Positions 36,882-48,118 are shown, numbered from the stretch's first letter. The stretch: DNA of 64,000 nucleotides from Candidatus Thalassarchaeaceae archaeon (GCA_023268715.1 JALRLV010000005.1:1-64000); one strand, 5' to 3'. Numbers and translations are program-made. The notes: generated by a model from the sequence alone, not told the origin.

Positions 36882-39260
36882 GTGGAAAGCACATTTCCAA
36901 GGGCCGATAAACCACTCGAATTCTGTAGGATAGCATCAAAGAGGGAGGCATTGCCCGAAGGTTCTCGAGGAGTTGGCATGGTCGAGGACAGACTGCGGGA
37001 AGAAGCGTTGGAATACCACGCTGCTGAACCAGCCGGAAAAATCCGTGTCGAGCCCACGAAACCACACGGAACAGCTCGTGAGCTTTCGCTGGCATATTCT
37101 CCGGGTGTTGCATATCCCTGCGAAGAGATTGCTGAGAACCCAGATGATGCCTACAAGTACACATCCAAAGGAAATTTAGTTGCAGTTGTCAGTAATGGTA
37201 CTGCAGTTCTTGGTTTGGGAGATATTGGTGCACTTGCCGGAAAGCCGGTTATGGAAGGAAAGGGCCTCTTGTTCAAGGCATTCGCCGACATTGATGTTTT
37301 CGACATCGAAGTTGACAGGACTGATGTTGACGAATTTGTCGAAGCGGTAAAGGCGATTGCCCCTACTTTCGGAGGAATCAACCTTGAGGATATCAAGGCA
37401 CCAGAATGCTTCGAAATCGAACGACGGCTAGTCGCAGAATTAGATATTCCAGTAATGCATGACGATCAGCATGGCACCGCAATTATTTCTGGTGCTGCCC
37501 TAATCAATGGATTGGAAGTCGTTGAGAAAGATGTTTCAGACGTTAAAGTAGTGATTTCTGGCGCTGGTGCTAGTGCAATTTCTTGCGCTCAGCACTACCT
37601 TCGTCTAGGGGTAAGTACGGATAATTTGCTAATGTGCGATAGCAAGGGGATTCTCACCAAATCACGTGGTGATAATGGTGAGTTAAACGAATACAAACTC
37701 GCCTTTGCAAGAGATGTTGAAGACGGCGGATTAGCCGAGGCAATGGTCGATGCAGATGTATTCCTTGGCCTATCCAAGGGAGGACTCGTCTCGGGAGAGA
37801 TGGTCAAATCTATGTCTGAACGACCATTGATTTTCGCTCTCGCAAACCCTGACCCTGAGATTCTACCAACCGATGTGCAATCAGTCCGTGATGATGCAAT
37901 CATAGCAACCGGCCGCTCAGACTTCCCAAACCAGATTAACAACGTGCTCGGATTCCCTTACATCTTCCGTGGCGCATTGGACGTGCGTGCTACAGAAATC
38001 ACAGAAGGAATGAAAATGGCCGCGACCAAGGCTCTGGCGGCTTTGGCCAAGGAGCCAGTACCTGACGAAGTAGCCGCAGCATATGCGGGAGAACAAATGC
38101 AATTTGGACCCGAATACCTGATTCCAAAACCGTTCGATGCACGTGTCTTAATTTGGGAAGCCAGCGCAGTGGCGCAAGCAGCTGTAGATGAGGGAATGGC
38201 GCGAATTAGTGCTGAGGAATTCGACGTTCAGAAGTACAGAGAGGATCTTGAGGCGAGGTTAGGATTAACTCGTTCAATTATGCGGCACGTAATCAATCAA
38301 GCAAGGAAAGACAGGAAGAAAGTTGTCTTCTCAGAAGGTGAAGAACCGACCATCATCAAGGCTGCTGCTCAATGTATGGTCGAGGGAATATGCGACCCCA
38401 TACTTCTGGGCCATCCTGAGCGTATTGAGGCTGTAAAGGAAGAGCTTGGGCTCACTTTTGATTGTGAAATTATCGACGTTAGATACGACCCTCGCAGGCG
38501 TGGAGATTATGCAGATGAATTACACAAACTTCGTGGACGTAAAGGACTAACACGAAGGGACGCTATTAACCAACTGAAGTCACCGAATTACTTTGGTCCA
38601 ATGATGGTACACTGTGGAGACGCTGATGGATATCTTGGAGGAATCGCACATAACTATCCAGATATCGTAAAACCATGCCTACAAACAATTGGCCCTGACC
38701 CTTCTTCGCATCGAATTGTCGGGCTATACATGATGACTGTGAATGGTCAGTTGATGTTCATTGCAGATGCAACTATCAACATTTATCCAGATGCGAGAAC
38801 GCTGGCAGAAATTGCTATTCAAACCGCCAAGGTTGCTCGAAGATTTGGAGTTAGTCCAAAGGTTGCTATGCTTTCATTCTCGAATTTTGGTACCTCAAAC
38901 GAATTGCGTACTGACCGAATTGAGGAAGCCATCGCAATGGCTCGTGAATTAGATCGCGGTCTAGTTATTGATGGCCCAATGCAGGCAGATACTGCTCTTG
39001 TTCCTGACCGTCAGAATGAGTTCCCATTCATGGAATTTGATGGACCAGCGAATGTTTTGGTGTGCCCTAACCTTGCGTCGGCAAATATTGCCTACAAATT
39101 GCTTCAGAGAATTGCGGGGGCAGAAATGACTGGTCCAATTCTAGAAGGTCTAGCCAAGCCTGCTCACGTACTCCAGCGGGGAGACTCAGTTAGGCAGGTC
39201 GTCCACATGGCCGCAATAACTGCCGTAGATGCACAAAGGCACGCAAGACAGCGACTGTGA
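36882..39260 (+). CDS. maeB: NADP-type malic enzyme fused to phosphotransacetylase-like domain
   Basis: [59 protein letters not shown]-terminal PTA-like domain; GTG start at 36882, alternative ATG at 36978. Confidence 0.94.
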   Translation: MESTFPRADKPLEFCRIASKREALPEGSRGVGMVEDRLREEALEYHAAEPAGKIRVEPTKPHGTARELSLAYSPGVAYPCEEIAENPDDAYKYTSKGNLVAVVSNGTAVLGLGDIGALAGKPVMEGKGLLFKAFADIDVFDIEVDRTDVDEFVEAVKAIAPTFGGINLEDIKAPECFEIERRLVAELDIPVMHDDQHGTAIISGAALINGLEVVEKDVSDVKVVISGAGASAISCAQHYLRLGVSTDNLLMCDSKGILTKSRGDNGELNEYKLAFARDVEDGGLAEAMVDADVFLGLSKGGLVSGEMVKSMSERPLIFALANPDPEILPTDVQSVRDDAIIATGRSDFPNQINNVLGFPYIFRGALDVRATEITEGMKMAATKALAALAKEPVPDEVAAAYAGEQMQFGPEYLIPKPFDARVLIWEASAVAQAAVDEGMARISAEEFDVQKYREDLEARLGLTRSIMRHVINQARKDRKKVVFSEGEEPTIIKAAAQCMVEGICDPILLGHPERIEAVKEELGLTFDCEIIDVRYDPRRRGDYADELHKLRGRKGLTRRDAINQLKSPNYFGPMMVHCGDADGYLGGIAHNYPDIVKPCLQTIGPDPSSHRIVGLYMMTVNGQLMFIADATINIYPDARTLAEIAIQTAKVARRFGVSPKVAMLSFSNFGTSNELRTDRIEEAIAMARELDRGLVIDGPMQADTALVPDRQNEFPFMEFDGPANVLVCPNLASANIAYKLLQRIAGAEMTGPILEGLAKPAHVLQRGDSVRQVVHMAAITAVDAQRHARQRL

Positions 39261-39323
39261 ATAAAATAGCAGCAATCACTGCAATCTCTTCCAGCATTGA
39301 ATTCCCTCTGCAATTTTATTCAC
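39257..39323. terminator. Long imperfect inverted repeat between convergent genes (candidate bidirectional terminator)
   Basis: GTGAATAAAATaGCAG (39257-39272) vs CTGCaATTTTATTCAC (39308-39323): 16-bp arms, one mismatch, 35-nt spacer. Confidence 0.5.
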
Positions 39324-39326
39324 CTC

Positions 39327-40097
39327 TCAAAGATTTGGTGGAGATTCTACTTCCTCATAGAGAATTGTGATCGATTGATCGATGTCTATGAAATCTTGCC
39401 CACTATCATAACTAATTCTAAGGTCGTGAATTTCATTTGTTATTCTGTGATGAACCTTCCAATTTGCGATTTCACCTTCGTCAACAGTTGTTGGACGAAC
39501 CAAGCAGGCGTACTCCGCTTCATCGAAAAGACGCCAAGTGATTTCCACTTCTCTACCGCCTCCAACATTCTCGATTAAGTGTGGATTTTCCACATTTGAG
39601 TCAATAATTATCATCAAAGGATACGGCCCCCCATTATTCGGTATTGAGTCAATTTCAAATGAAATAGGCTCATTCGTATTATCTTCATTCCATACGATAT
39701 TAAGTTCGATTCTAACAGTAATCGTCAGATTCTCTTTTGACCCTGACTGGTCGATAGCAAATGCATCTAATTGGTATATTCCGTGCTCGGAGAATTCGAC
39801 CGAGACCGTTTGTGATGATTCTGCTTCTGCTAAAATCGGACTCCGGCCATCATTCGGATCAATTCCAAAACGAACTAACTTATGCTCTGAGCGTGTTATT
39901 GAAAAATCGAAATCAAGGATGACATTTGATTTAGATTGTAAATCTCCATCAACGTATGTTTCAACTATCGTACCATTTGTATATTCATAATTTACCATTA
40001 ATTCAATACCACTATTTTCCTGTGAATTGGAGATGCATCCAACAGTTGTAGAGGACAGTAAGAATACTGCCAATATAGCAACTGGGTTGATGGGCAC
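39327..40097 (-). CDS. Putative lipoprotein with PKD/Ig-like regions
   Basis: N-terminal hydrophobic stretch then lipobox-like TTVGC; beta-rich body. Confidence 0.65.
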   Translation of the reverse strand: MPINPVAILAVFLLSSTTVGCISNSQENSGIELMVNYEYTNGTIVETYVDGDLQSKSNVILDFDFSITRSEHKLVRFGIDPNDGRSPILAEAESSQTVSVEFSEHGIYQLDAFAIDQSGSKENLTITVRIELNIVWNEDNTNEPISFEIDSIPNNGGPYPLMIIIDSNVENPHLIENVGGGREVEITWRLFDEAEYACLVRPTTVDEGEIANWKVHHRITNEIHDLRISYDSGQDFIDIDQSITILYEEVESPPNL

Positions 40098-40155
40098 AAT
40101 TGATTCGAATCATTTTCAGATATAACCAAACTGGTTTGCCGTTCTAACACAGATT

Positions 40156-41772
40156 TCAAATTAGAACCTTGGGGGACGAAGCTAAAACTTCCTCGCTACA
40201 TCCTTCTTCGTACTGTTGGAAATTTTCCCTAAACATCTGGGCGAGAAGATTCGCTACATTGTCATATCTTTGCTTGTCAGACCATGTCTCCCTCGGTTGG
40301 AGTATTTCACTCGGTACACCTTGACATTCTAGCGGTACAGAGAAGCCAAATCGTTCGTCCTTGACAAATACTACGTCTTCTAAGTCACCACGTAATGCTG
40401 CATTCAACAGAGCTCGAGTCCAGCGAATTTTAATTCGATTAGATTCGCCGTATCCGCCTGCTACCCAACCAGTGTTAATCAACCAGCAGTTGGCATTTTG
40501 TTCGCTGATTTTCTTCGAAAGCAAATCTGCGTAAATACTTGGATGGCGGGGCATAAACGGCGCACCAAAACAGGTTGAGAATGTTGCTTGAGGTTCGGTT
40601 ACCCCTATTTCTGTTCCAGCAACCTTTGCGGTATAACCTGACATAAAGTGGTAAGCGGCTTGATCTGGAGTTAATCGTGATAAGGGAGGCAAAACTCCGA
40701 AGGCGTCACAGGTCAAGAAAACTACATTCTTTGGATGACCTGCAGTGGAATCTGCAGTTCTATTTTCTATGGCTTCTATAGGATAAGACGCTCGAGTATT
40801 CTGAGTAAGAGTTCCATCCTCAAAATCTGGAATTCCATTGGAATCAAGGATTACATTCTCCAAAATGGTCCCCGGCATTCTGGTTGTTGCGTGGATTTCT
40901 GGTTCATCTTCCTCAGACAAACCGATTAATTTGGCATAGCACCCTCCTTCAAAATTGAATACACCGTCATCTGACCAACCATGTTCGTCATCACCAACTA
41001 ATGCTCTGTGAGGATCTGCGGAAAGAGTCGTCTTTCCTGTCCCGGATAATCCAAAGAATAGGGCAGACTCTTCACCATCTGTGTTTGCGGAGCAATGCAT
41101 TGGCATTATTCCTCTTTCAGGTAGAATGTGATTCATTATGGTGAAGATTGCTTTCTTGATTTCCCCGGCATAATGTGTTCCACCAATAATTACCAAACCT
41201 CTGTCTAAGGCCAATATTACGAAGACCCCGGAATTTACGCCATCATCTTCAGGGTCAGCCATTAAATCAGGAGCGTGCAAAATTGTGTATTCGGGGACGT
41301 GGTCATTCAATTCAGAAGGGTCACTGCGAACGAACATGTTGTGGAAGAAGCCGGCGTGCCAAGCCTTCTCGGTAACTAGTCGGACAGGCATTGCATAATC
41401 TGCATCTGCGCCGCAATGTGCGTCTTTGACGAATAATTGGTCTGCTGAATTTAGGTGAGATTGCACCTTCTTGAGAAGATTCTCAAAAACCCAGCGACTA
41501 GTTGGGCGATTCACCTTACCCCACCAAACATGGTCTGCATATCCTGGTTCATCTACGATGAATCGGTCGTTTGGTGAACGTCCAGTGCGTTCTCCGGTGG
41601 TTGCGAGTAAGACACCGTGAGCTGTCATCTCTGCTTCACCTCGCTGTACAGCAGTTTGATGCAATTCATCCGAGGACAGGTTCCAATGTACTGAGCCCCT
41701 AGGATTCAACCCGTGCATCGACAAAGGGGTCGCTGAGGCGGCGGTGGTGGACGAGCGCGAGGTGCTCTCCAT
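40156..41772 (-). CDS. pckA: ATP-type phosphoenolpyruvate carboxykinase
   Basis: GLSGTGKTTLSADPHRALVGDDEHGWSDDGVFNFEGGCYAK, TGERTGRSPNDRFIVDEP. Confidence 0.95.
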   Translation of the reverse strand: MESTSRSSTTAASATPLSMHGLNPRGSVHWNLSSDELHQTAVQRGEAEMTAHGVLLATTGERTGRSPNDRFIVDEPGYADHVWWGKVNRPTSRWVFENLLKKVQSHLNSADQLFVKDAHCGADADYAMPVRLVTEKAWHAGFFHNMFVRSDPSELNDHVPEYTILHAPDLMADPEDDGVNSGVFVILALDRGLVIIGGTHYAGEIKKAIFTIMNHILPERGIMPMHCSANTDGEESALFFGLSGTGKTTLSADPHRALVGDDEHGWSDDGVFNFEGGCYAKLIGLSEEDEPEIHATTRMPGTILENVILDSNGIPDFEDGTLTQNTRASYPIEAIENRTADSTAGHPKNVVFLTCDAFGVLPPLSRLTPDQAAYHFMSGYTAKVAGTEIGVTEPQATFSTCFGAPFMPRHPSIYADLLSKKISEQNANCWLINTGWVAGGYGESNRIKIRWTRALLNAALRGDLEDVVFVKDERFGFSVPLECQGVPSEILQPRETWSDKQRYDNVANLLAQMFRENFQQYEEGCSEEVLASSPKVLI

Positions 41773-41830
41773 GCATCGTGCCTCAGATGTTTACCTTTCA
41801 ACCATTACGGATAACCCGTTGAGATGATTT

Positions 41831-44800
41831 ATGCAATATATCGGAATTCAACTATCTCCAACGGGGATGCGATTATCGTCGAATGCCGTTCCTCGCGAGC
41901 GCGTGAGCGATGAGAAGGACGACCGCGTGATTCGCGAACGTCGATTCAAAATCGGAGCAAACCTAGATATCGGAGACCTAGGTATAGTTGAAAAAACTGA
42001 GAAAGTTGCGGCCTCAAATCATCTCGAATCCGAAAAAAAAGATATCGAAGAAGTGGATGAGGCTCTAGGCGATATCTTCGACCTCTTCAAAGAAAAATCT
42101 GGCGACCAAGCAGGAGCGATAGCTGCTGACGGAACAGTGGCTAGTGCTCCAGAGGATGATATTGTTACCTCGATGGCAAAGGATGGTGAAAGACGGGTAA
42201 ATTGGTCACTTATGGTGTCTATGATATTCGTCTTTAGTGCTCTAAGCGTGGTTGCGGGAACGGCGTTCCCGCCAATGATTTCATTGGTATTACTGCTAAT
42301 TCTAGCAGGTGTAGGATTTGCTTTTGGAGAACGATGGGTTCCTGACAAGAATTTGCACTTACTTGGCGTTTCTTGGGTCATAATTTCGATGAAGGTCCTC
42401 TACGGCCTTGCAATCGAACTAAATCGGTGGGAATTAGGTGGTTTCCTTCCCATATCTGTAGAGGTTCTAGCGATTCTATTGTTATTGCTCGTTGCCCTAA
42501 ACGTATTCATTGCTTATCGGCATGATCACGATGCAATCGCAGCACAGGCGACTCTCGTTCTATTGGCTATTGGCTCTACTGCTGGCTCAATTGGAGGAGA
42601 AGTTGGAGTCGCGGTGATGATTTTATTGGCTACCTTGTTACTCCATGGTCTAGCGCTTCACAGAGGCTCGGGAAATCTCGCCGCGCTGGGAGTGGCGGCT
42701 TCGAATCTGTGGATTGGTATGCATGCAATTACAGGTGGATTTACTGCTGGTTCCTTGGTTATTGAACCTCTTGATACGCCACTAATTCTATTCCTATTAT
42801 TGATGCTCGTATCCGGAATTAACGCCGCTATGGCAGCGCGTTTTGCCAGAGAAGAAAACTGGTTCTCGGAGGGATTCAAGGCGGCCGGACTTGGTCAACC
42901 TGGACTTTGGGGAGTTTCGATTTCCCTCGGAATGATTGGAGCATTAATGGCCGTTGCATCAAGTCGAGAAGATTCCGGATATGCATTAGGAATGGTGACC
43001 TTTCTTGCTGGCGCATTTGGAGGTTCATACCTCGTTGTAAGAGGGGTTGAAAGGCTAAGAGTAAGCATACCTCTATTGGTTGGAGCCACGTTATTTTCTA
43101 TGTTCCTAATCTTTGGAGATTATACAGAAGCAGTATCATTTTTCGACCGTTATGAGACATTCACAATTTTCGCCGCTATTCTGACCGCATTTGTCATTTT
43201 ACGGGACCAAAATCACGTCACTGATCGTGTGTTATGGGTTGGTTCGGTTGGCATTCTGGTATTGTTGGTTGTACTAATCCCGGCAAAACCCGAAGCAAAT
43301 GGAGGGGATGGAGGATTGGTTCTCCTGGGGCTTCTAACCACGCTCCACGTAGGTACTGCAATTCTCGCAATAATGCGACAGGCACCTTCTCTAGCTGGCG
43401 CTACAGTACTACTCCCATGGTCTTGGGTCTTGTTGCAGGAATTTGTGGTCGAGTCATTCCGAACCGTGATTATAGCAAACGGTTGGACCGATCCTGGAAA
43501 TCTCATTGACCTAGCCACAACTCCGTTCGCGGCCTATCTCATTATCTCAATAGTTCTGATGCTTATTGTAAATTTACAGTTAGGGGAGACCGGAGTCAAT
43601 TTGGCAGCAGGATTTCTTGGAATTACAGAAGTATCAGCCTCTATTCGAGATTCGGGAGCATTGCAATTGTGGTCGATTGGATTGTGGTTACCTATGGTCA
43701 CCATCGTAGTCATGGCTCATGCTGGTGGTTTTACCGCAATTACCCTCTTGGCTGTGGTTTCAGTTGTATCATTATCCCACTTAGGTGCCGAATTTGCTGG
43801 GAAAAGACTCGGTGGACCAATTGCACTCTTGGGAATAATTGCGGTCAGTGCGGCTGTACTTGGTTGGAGGCATGGATTAGATGAAATGTGGATTATTCTC
43901 ATGCTTTTTGCTACTGCCTCAATTCTCTATCGAGGAGACCCTGAGAACGAGCCGGTATTCACCAATGGAATGGCTCTAATGTCCCTTCCACTAATTATTG
44001 CAATATCCACCAAAGAACCTAGCCGTATTCTAGAATCTACTGATTCCATACCCAATTTCGACCTGTCATTGACTTCCGTTACTTGCACCGGTTTGGTGAT
44101 GGCATTCTATCTCCCTCGTGCGGAGAAGATGGAAAAATTGCTCAAACCAGCGGCGGCAGCTCTTTGGTTGCTGGTGATTGCAATCGGACTTTCTTTACAA
44201 TTGGAAAACGCAACCTCGACAATGGCTGGCATCGGTTTGTTTGCATTGAGCGCATTATGGCTTGTTGCTCGAGGAGAAATTAGAGCTGAACTGAAGACTT
44301 TATCCCAAAGAGAACAACTTTTGGCAATCGCCGGTCAAGACAACGTCAAAAAATTGAGTCTAGGAACTGGGCAATTAGACACCTATGATCCAAAAAGAGT
44401 GGAACTAGAACAAAAGCGCAAGAAGAGGAGAGATCTAACCACAACGGAAGATGATTCCGAATTGTACACTACAGATGTATCTCATAGACCAACAATTGTT
44501 CTTTTGGTTTTATTCCTAGTTCTCGGTTCTGTAATCGTATGGGGCCTGTTATTCTCTTCATCTCCTTTCATTCTACTTACCGCCGGAATTTTCGCAACCA
44601 TTTTGGTTGCAATCGCTAGATTACGAACCAAACAACTCGACCTTGATTTGCCAACAGTAATGGGAATCGAAATGCCGATAGCATACTCAATTATTGGACT
44701 AATAGTTGCATTAATCTCAGGTCATTTGGGGCCTGGAGCGAGCAATAAGGAACTACTAGACTTAGCAGTAGTGACAATCCTAATTCTACAATTTGTGATT

Positions 44801-45661
44801 ATTTCTCTGTACCAAAGGGATAACCTACTAGATAGGATACCGATTGCAATTGATTGGTTTGTTTTACCCCTAGTTCTTGGTAGAATTGCAGGAGCGCTTC
44901 TTGTTGAGTCTCTACCATTCCCGTTTACCGTCAATCCATTCGATGGAGACCTGATTGGGTGGCAAATTCCTTGGTTGCTACTTGAGGCATTGTTAATCTT
45001 CACAATCGCGATAGATGCGATGATAGATTCTCGAAGGTCTAGTGTAGGCCGAGATTCGCATCTTGGAAGTTCAGGAAGAGGTCTTCGAGCCTTGGCATAC
45101 GTGATGATGTCTTGGGGTCCTGCTGCAATTCTTGCAGTGACTAATGCCATTTATGCTGGACGTAAACACCGACAGGTAGAGGCTGTAGGACTGTCAATAA
45201 TTTGTCTCCCATTAGCACTATTTTCCATGGGTACATTCATCCCACAAATTATCGAATATCTAGATTGGATTGTTCTTGCTGGCGGATTTATCATGCTTGG
45301 ATTTGTGGCAGCATCCGTACCAATGAGAAATGGCCATTGGACTATGATGGCAGCCATTGATTGCCACATACTAATGTTTGCTGGACTTGCTATGGTGAAT
45401 ATTTGGATCATCTATCCAATCGCATTATTTGCCATATCAACGACCCTATGGGTTGTTGGAATATTTCATTTGCGCCGAATTTTACGAATCTGGGGATTCG
45501 GAGACCTCATACTTGGAGTTGCAGCATCTCTACTAATGCTAGGTGCTGCTTCATCGATTGATGCAATTGGATTATTCCTTCTGTTAACCGTAGTTGGAGC
45601 CGAACTGGCTCTAGTGACTTGGTTGGGGCAAAGAAATCAAGAAGCGTTGTTGCAGGATTGA
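41831..45661 (+). CDS. Very large polytopic membrane protein, unknown function
   Basis: 1276 aa, soluble N-terminal about 130 aa then tens of hydrophobic segments with one internal charged loop (about residues 820-880). Confidence 0.8.
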   Translation: MQYIGIQLSPTGMRLSSNAVPRERVSDEKDDRVIRERRFKIGANLDIGDLGIVEKTEKVAASNHLESEKKDIEEVDEALGDIFDLFKEKSGDQAGAIAADGTVASAPEDDIVTSMAKDGERRVNWSLMVSMIFVFSALSVVAGTAFPPMISLVLLLILAGVGFAFGERWVPDKNLHLLGVSWVIISMKVLYGLAIELNRWELGGFLPISVEVLAILLLLLVALNVFIAYRHDHDAIAAQATLVLLAIGSTAGSIGGEVGVAVMILLATLLLHGLALHRGSGNLAALGVAASNLWIGMHAITGGFTAGSLVIEPLDTPLILFLLLMLVSGINAAMAARFAREENWFSEGFKAAGLGQPGLWGVSISLGMIGALMAVASSREDSGYALGMVTFLAGAFGGSYLVVRGVERLRVSIPLLVGATLFSMFLIFGDYTEAVSFFDRYETFTIFAAILTAFVILRDQNHVTDRVLWVGSVGILVLLVVLIPAKPEANGGDGGLVLLGLLTTLHVGTAILAIMRQAPSLAGATVLLPWSWVLLQEFVVESFRTVIIANGWTDPGNLIDLATTPFAAYLIISIVLMLIVNLQLGETGVNLAAGFLGITEVSASIRDSGALQLWSIGLWLPMVTIVVMAHAGGFTAITLLAVVSVVSLSHLGAEFAGKRLGGPIALLGIIAVSAAVLGWRHGLDEMWIILMLFATASILYRGDPENEPVFTNGMALMSLPLIIAISTKEPSRILESTDSIPNFDLSLTSVTCTGLVMAFYLPRAEKMEKLLKPAAAALWLLVIAIGLSLQLENATSTMAGIGLFALSALWLVARGEIRAELKTLSQREQLLAIAGQDNVKKLSLGTGQLDTYDPKRVELEQKRKKRRDLTTTEDDSELYTTDVSHRPTIVLLVLFLVLGSVIVWGLLFSSSPFILLTAGIFATILVAIARLRTKQLDLDLPTVMGIEMPIAYSIIGLIVALISGHLGPGASNKELLDLAVVTILILQFVIISLYQRDNLLDRIPIAIDWFVLPLVLGRIAGALLVESLPFPFTVNPFDGDLIGWQIPWLLLEALLIFTIAIDAMIDSRRSSVGRDSHLGSSGRGLRALAYVMMSWGPAAILAVTNAIYAGRKHRQVEAVGLSIICLPLALFSMGTFIPQIIEYLDWIVLAGGFIMLGFVAASVPMRNGHWTMMAAIDCHILMFAGLAMVNIWIIYPIALFAISTTLWVVGIFHLRRILRIWGFGDLILGVAASLLMLGAASSIDAIGLFLLLTVVGAELALVTWLGQRNQEALLQD

Positions 45662-45702
45662 ATTCGCTATCGACCTAAGCACTTGGAAATTGGAAAAGTC
45701 TG

Positions 45703-46764
45703 TTGCCAATAACTGACAAGCGGCGTTTAGTATTGGATTTTCGAATCGCCGATTATTTGAGTTGCATAGCACTAAACTTGATGACTGACGGGGTGTGGTC
45801 GAATACCGTGTCCCGCAGTTGGATCTCAGACACTCCCGATGAGGTCGAGCACCCTACAGTACCTCTTGGTATCAATGAAATGACGATTCCAAGGGCCGCA
45901 ATTTTGCTATCATTGGCCACCGCCGCCCTACTAATTGGATCGACTGTGGTTGTTGGTTACAGTGTCTACGTATTCGTCAAAGAGAATGAGGATGCGTTCT
46001 CGGTAACGGATCAAGATTTACTCAAGGACGATAACAATCGATGGTACTGGGAAGTTGACTTGTTATTCGACACCTGTGATTCTAGATTAGGTGATTGGGA
46101 CTGGCCAGATGTTCTATCTGAACAAGACGATGTGTTCCTTTATCCTGGTGAATTACGCTGTGATTGGGGACACCAAGGAGAAGGCGATAGAGCCAGCGTT
46201 GCGATATACAATCGAGGTAACCAAACCCTAGATCTTGTTCTCGAAATCACCGGTGGAGATGTGGTCTTTGCCTCGGAAGGTGACACAGTACTTACTGTGA
46301 ATGAAATAGGAGTAGATGAAACTGCAATAGTCGAAATTCAGTTGAATAGTGCAGTAACAGAGCACGATATACAGATTCAGGTATCACATCTTAATGTTCG
46401 AGAAGCGGAGGTACTTCTCGATGTACATATCTTCGAAGGCTCTAATCCTAGAGATTTACATGCTACCGATGGAGATACTTTAGAGGTTCATTACAAGGTT
46501 TGGGATGCTGATACAGAACAACTTCTTGACGAAGGGGATTTACTTGTCACAGCTGGCGATGATTCGAACTTCATTCAAGGATTTGGATGGTCTGCAATCG
46601 GTCTAGATATCGATGCAGATAGAGGGCTAATACCTGGTATTGATACTGGGACTACACACATTACATTACTACCTCCACCAATTGCTTACGGGAATAGCGA
46701 TGGTCATGAACTGCAAGAGTCTTGGTTGCGATTTGAGTTGAAGGTGGATAGAGCAACCATTTGA
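45703..46764 (+). CDS. Membrane-anchored exported protein with degenerate FKBP-type PPIase-like C-terminal domain
   Basis: N-terminal TM; GDTLEVHYKVWDADTEQLLDEGD...LIPGIDTGTTHITLLPPPIAYGNSDGHELQESWLRFELKV resembles the FKBP core. Confidence 0.65.
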   Translation: MPITDKRRLVLDFRIADYLSCIALNLMTDGVWSNTVSRSWISDTPDEVEHPTVPLGINEMTIPRAAILLSLATAALLIGSTVVVGYSVYVFVKENEDAFSVTDQDLLKDDNNRWYWEVDLLFDTCDSRLGDWDWPDVLSEQDDVFLYPGELRCDWGHQGEGDRASVAIYNRGNQTLDLVLEITGGDVVFASEGDTVLTVNEIGVDETAIVEIQLNSAVTEHDIQIQVSHLNVREAEVLLDVHIFEGSNPRDLHATDGDTLEVHYKVWDADTEQLLDEGDLLVTAGDDSNFIQGFGWSAIGLDIDADRGLIPGIDTGTTHITLLPPPIAYGNSDGHELQESWLRFELKVDRATI

Positions 46765-46813
46765 GAACTACTAGACGGGAAAAGGACTTGAGTTCAACAA
46801 AGGAGCGGAGTGC

Positions 46814-48118
46814 ATGAACGAGGAGCCAAGCCACTACGCTCTGAAACCCACATCGGACCTGGTAAAGAGGGCTTCAAAGGTTGCCGAGGCTAAATCTGCG
46901 CGCAAGGGAGAACCAAAATTCCACCTGACCGAAGATATGCGACGATTGTCCACTCCTTGGTCTATTTCTAAAGTCAGAGCTGAACAAATTCAGGCTGCCG
47001 ACCTACCTGCTGGAGTGATCCTAGATGCTGCGGCTGGAAGCGGTGTACAACTTATCGCATTGACCACTGGCTTGAAGCGGCCTGGATTGGCTATAGAATT
47101 GGACCCGAATATAGGATTACTATGTGCTGCAAACATGCACATTACCGGCGAAGAGTCTGACCTGCAGCGAAGCATGGATCGTGTCTTGGTGGGAGATGGA
47201 ACAGATGCAGAGAATGCAATCATTGCATACTGGAATAGCCTAAGGGAAGCTGGAACTAGAGCACATCCTCCTATTGGTATGCTACATCTAGATCCTGCTA
47301 GACCAAGAGATGCTCAGAGACATGAAATTGATGAGATGCAACCTGCACTCGGACCATTGCTGAAGGCCTGGGCAAGTCATCTTGAAACTGGTCCTCGTGG
47401 TCCGGCGATTTTGCTTGATTTATCCCCAAGACTAAACGAAGACCAACGGTCACTTGTTGATGCTACGATAGAGACGACTTTTCCCGGAATCCCAAGAACT
47501 TGGGAATACCTCAGTCAAGGTGGAGGTAGAATTGACCGACTATCGGTTTGGATAGGTTCTCTTTCCTCCAAAGAACCCTCTCGATGTATCAGAATGGGCA
47601 AGAAGAAAATTATGGCATCGATAGAAGGTAAGGTGGCAGAATCAGAATCGGTTAGCATGAGCTCCCCTCCACCGTATGGTGCATACCTGACAATAGTTGA
47701 CCCAGCACTTGTTCAATCCGGGCTACATGAGGCTTGGCTAGATAGGGCGATTCCGGAGAATTCAGGGCATTCTTGGCTTCGGTTGGAAGGCAGAAGGCCT
47801 CTACTAATTAGCACAGATCCACTGATTGAAGATGATGAAATCGATGCTTTCGTTATTGCAAGCGGAGAAATTGTCCAACACCGACTAACGCCTCCCGAAC
47901 TTCATACGATCGAACAAACCGCTGCTTCCGCTGCTCGTAATGGTGTTGGGAAGGTTACCCTCAGATGCAGTCTAGATCCAGACGAGCATCCGACCCTACA
48001 ACGTAGATTACACAAGGCTATGAAGGAATTTGAAGGAGAAAATGGATTCATGGTGGATCTAGATTTGGATAGAGGTAGTGGAAGTCATACCCTATACATC
48101 GTTTGTAAGGAGCAGTGA
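46814..48118 (+). CDS. Class I SAM-dependent methyltransferase with THUMP-like C-terminal domain
   Basis: ILDAAAGSGVQLIALTTGLKRPGLAIELDPNIGLLCAANM; HLDPARPRDAQR. Confidence 0.75.
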   Translation: MNEEPSHYALKPTSDLVKRASKVAEAKSARKGEPKFHLTEDMRRLSTPWSISKVRAEQIQAADLPAGVILDAAAGSGVQLIALTTGLKRPGLAIELDPNIGLLCAANMHITGEESDLQRSMDRVLVGDGTDAENAIIAYWNSLREAGTRAHPPIGMLHLDPARPRDAQRHEIDEMQPALGPLLKAWASHLETGPRGPAILLDLSPRLNEDQRSLVDATIETTFPGIPRTWEYLSQGGGRIDRLSVWIGSLSSKEPSRCIRMGKKKIMASIEGKVAESESVSMSSPPPYGAYLTIVDPALVQSGLHEAWLDRAIPENSGHSWLRLEGRRPLLISTDPLIEDDEIDAFVIASGEIVQHRLTPPELHTIEQTAASAARNGVGKVTLRCSLDPDEHPTLQRRLHKAMKEFEGENGFMVDLDLDRGSGSHTLYIVCKEQ

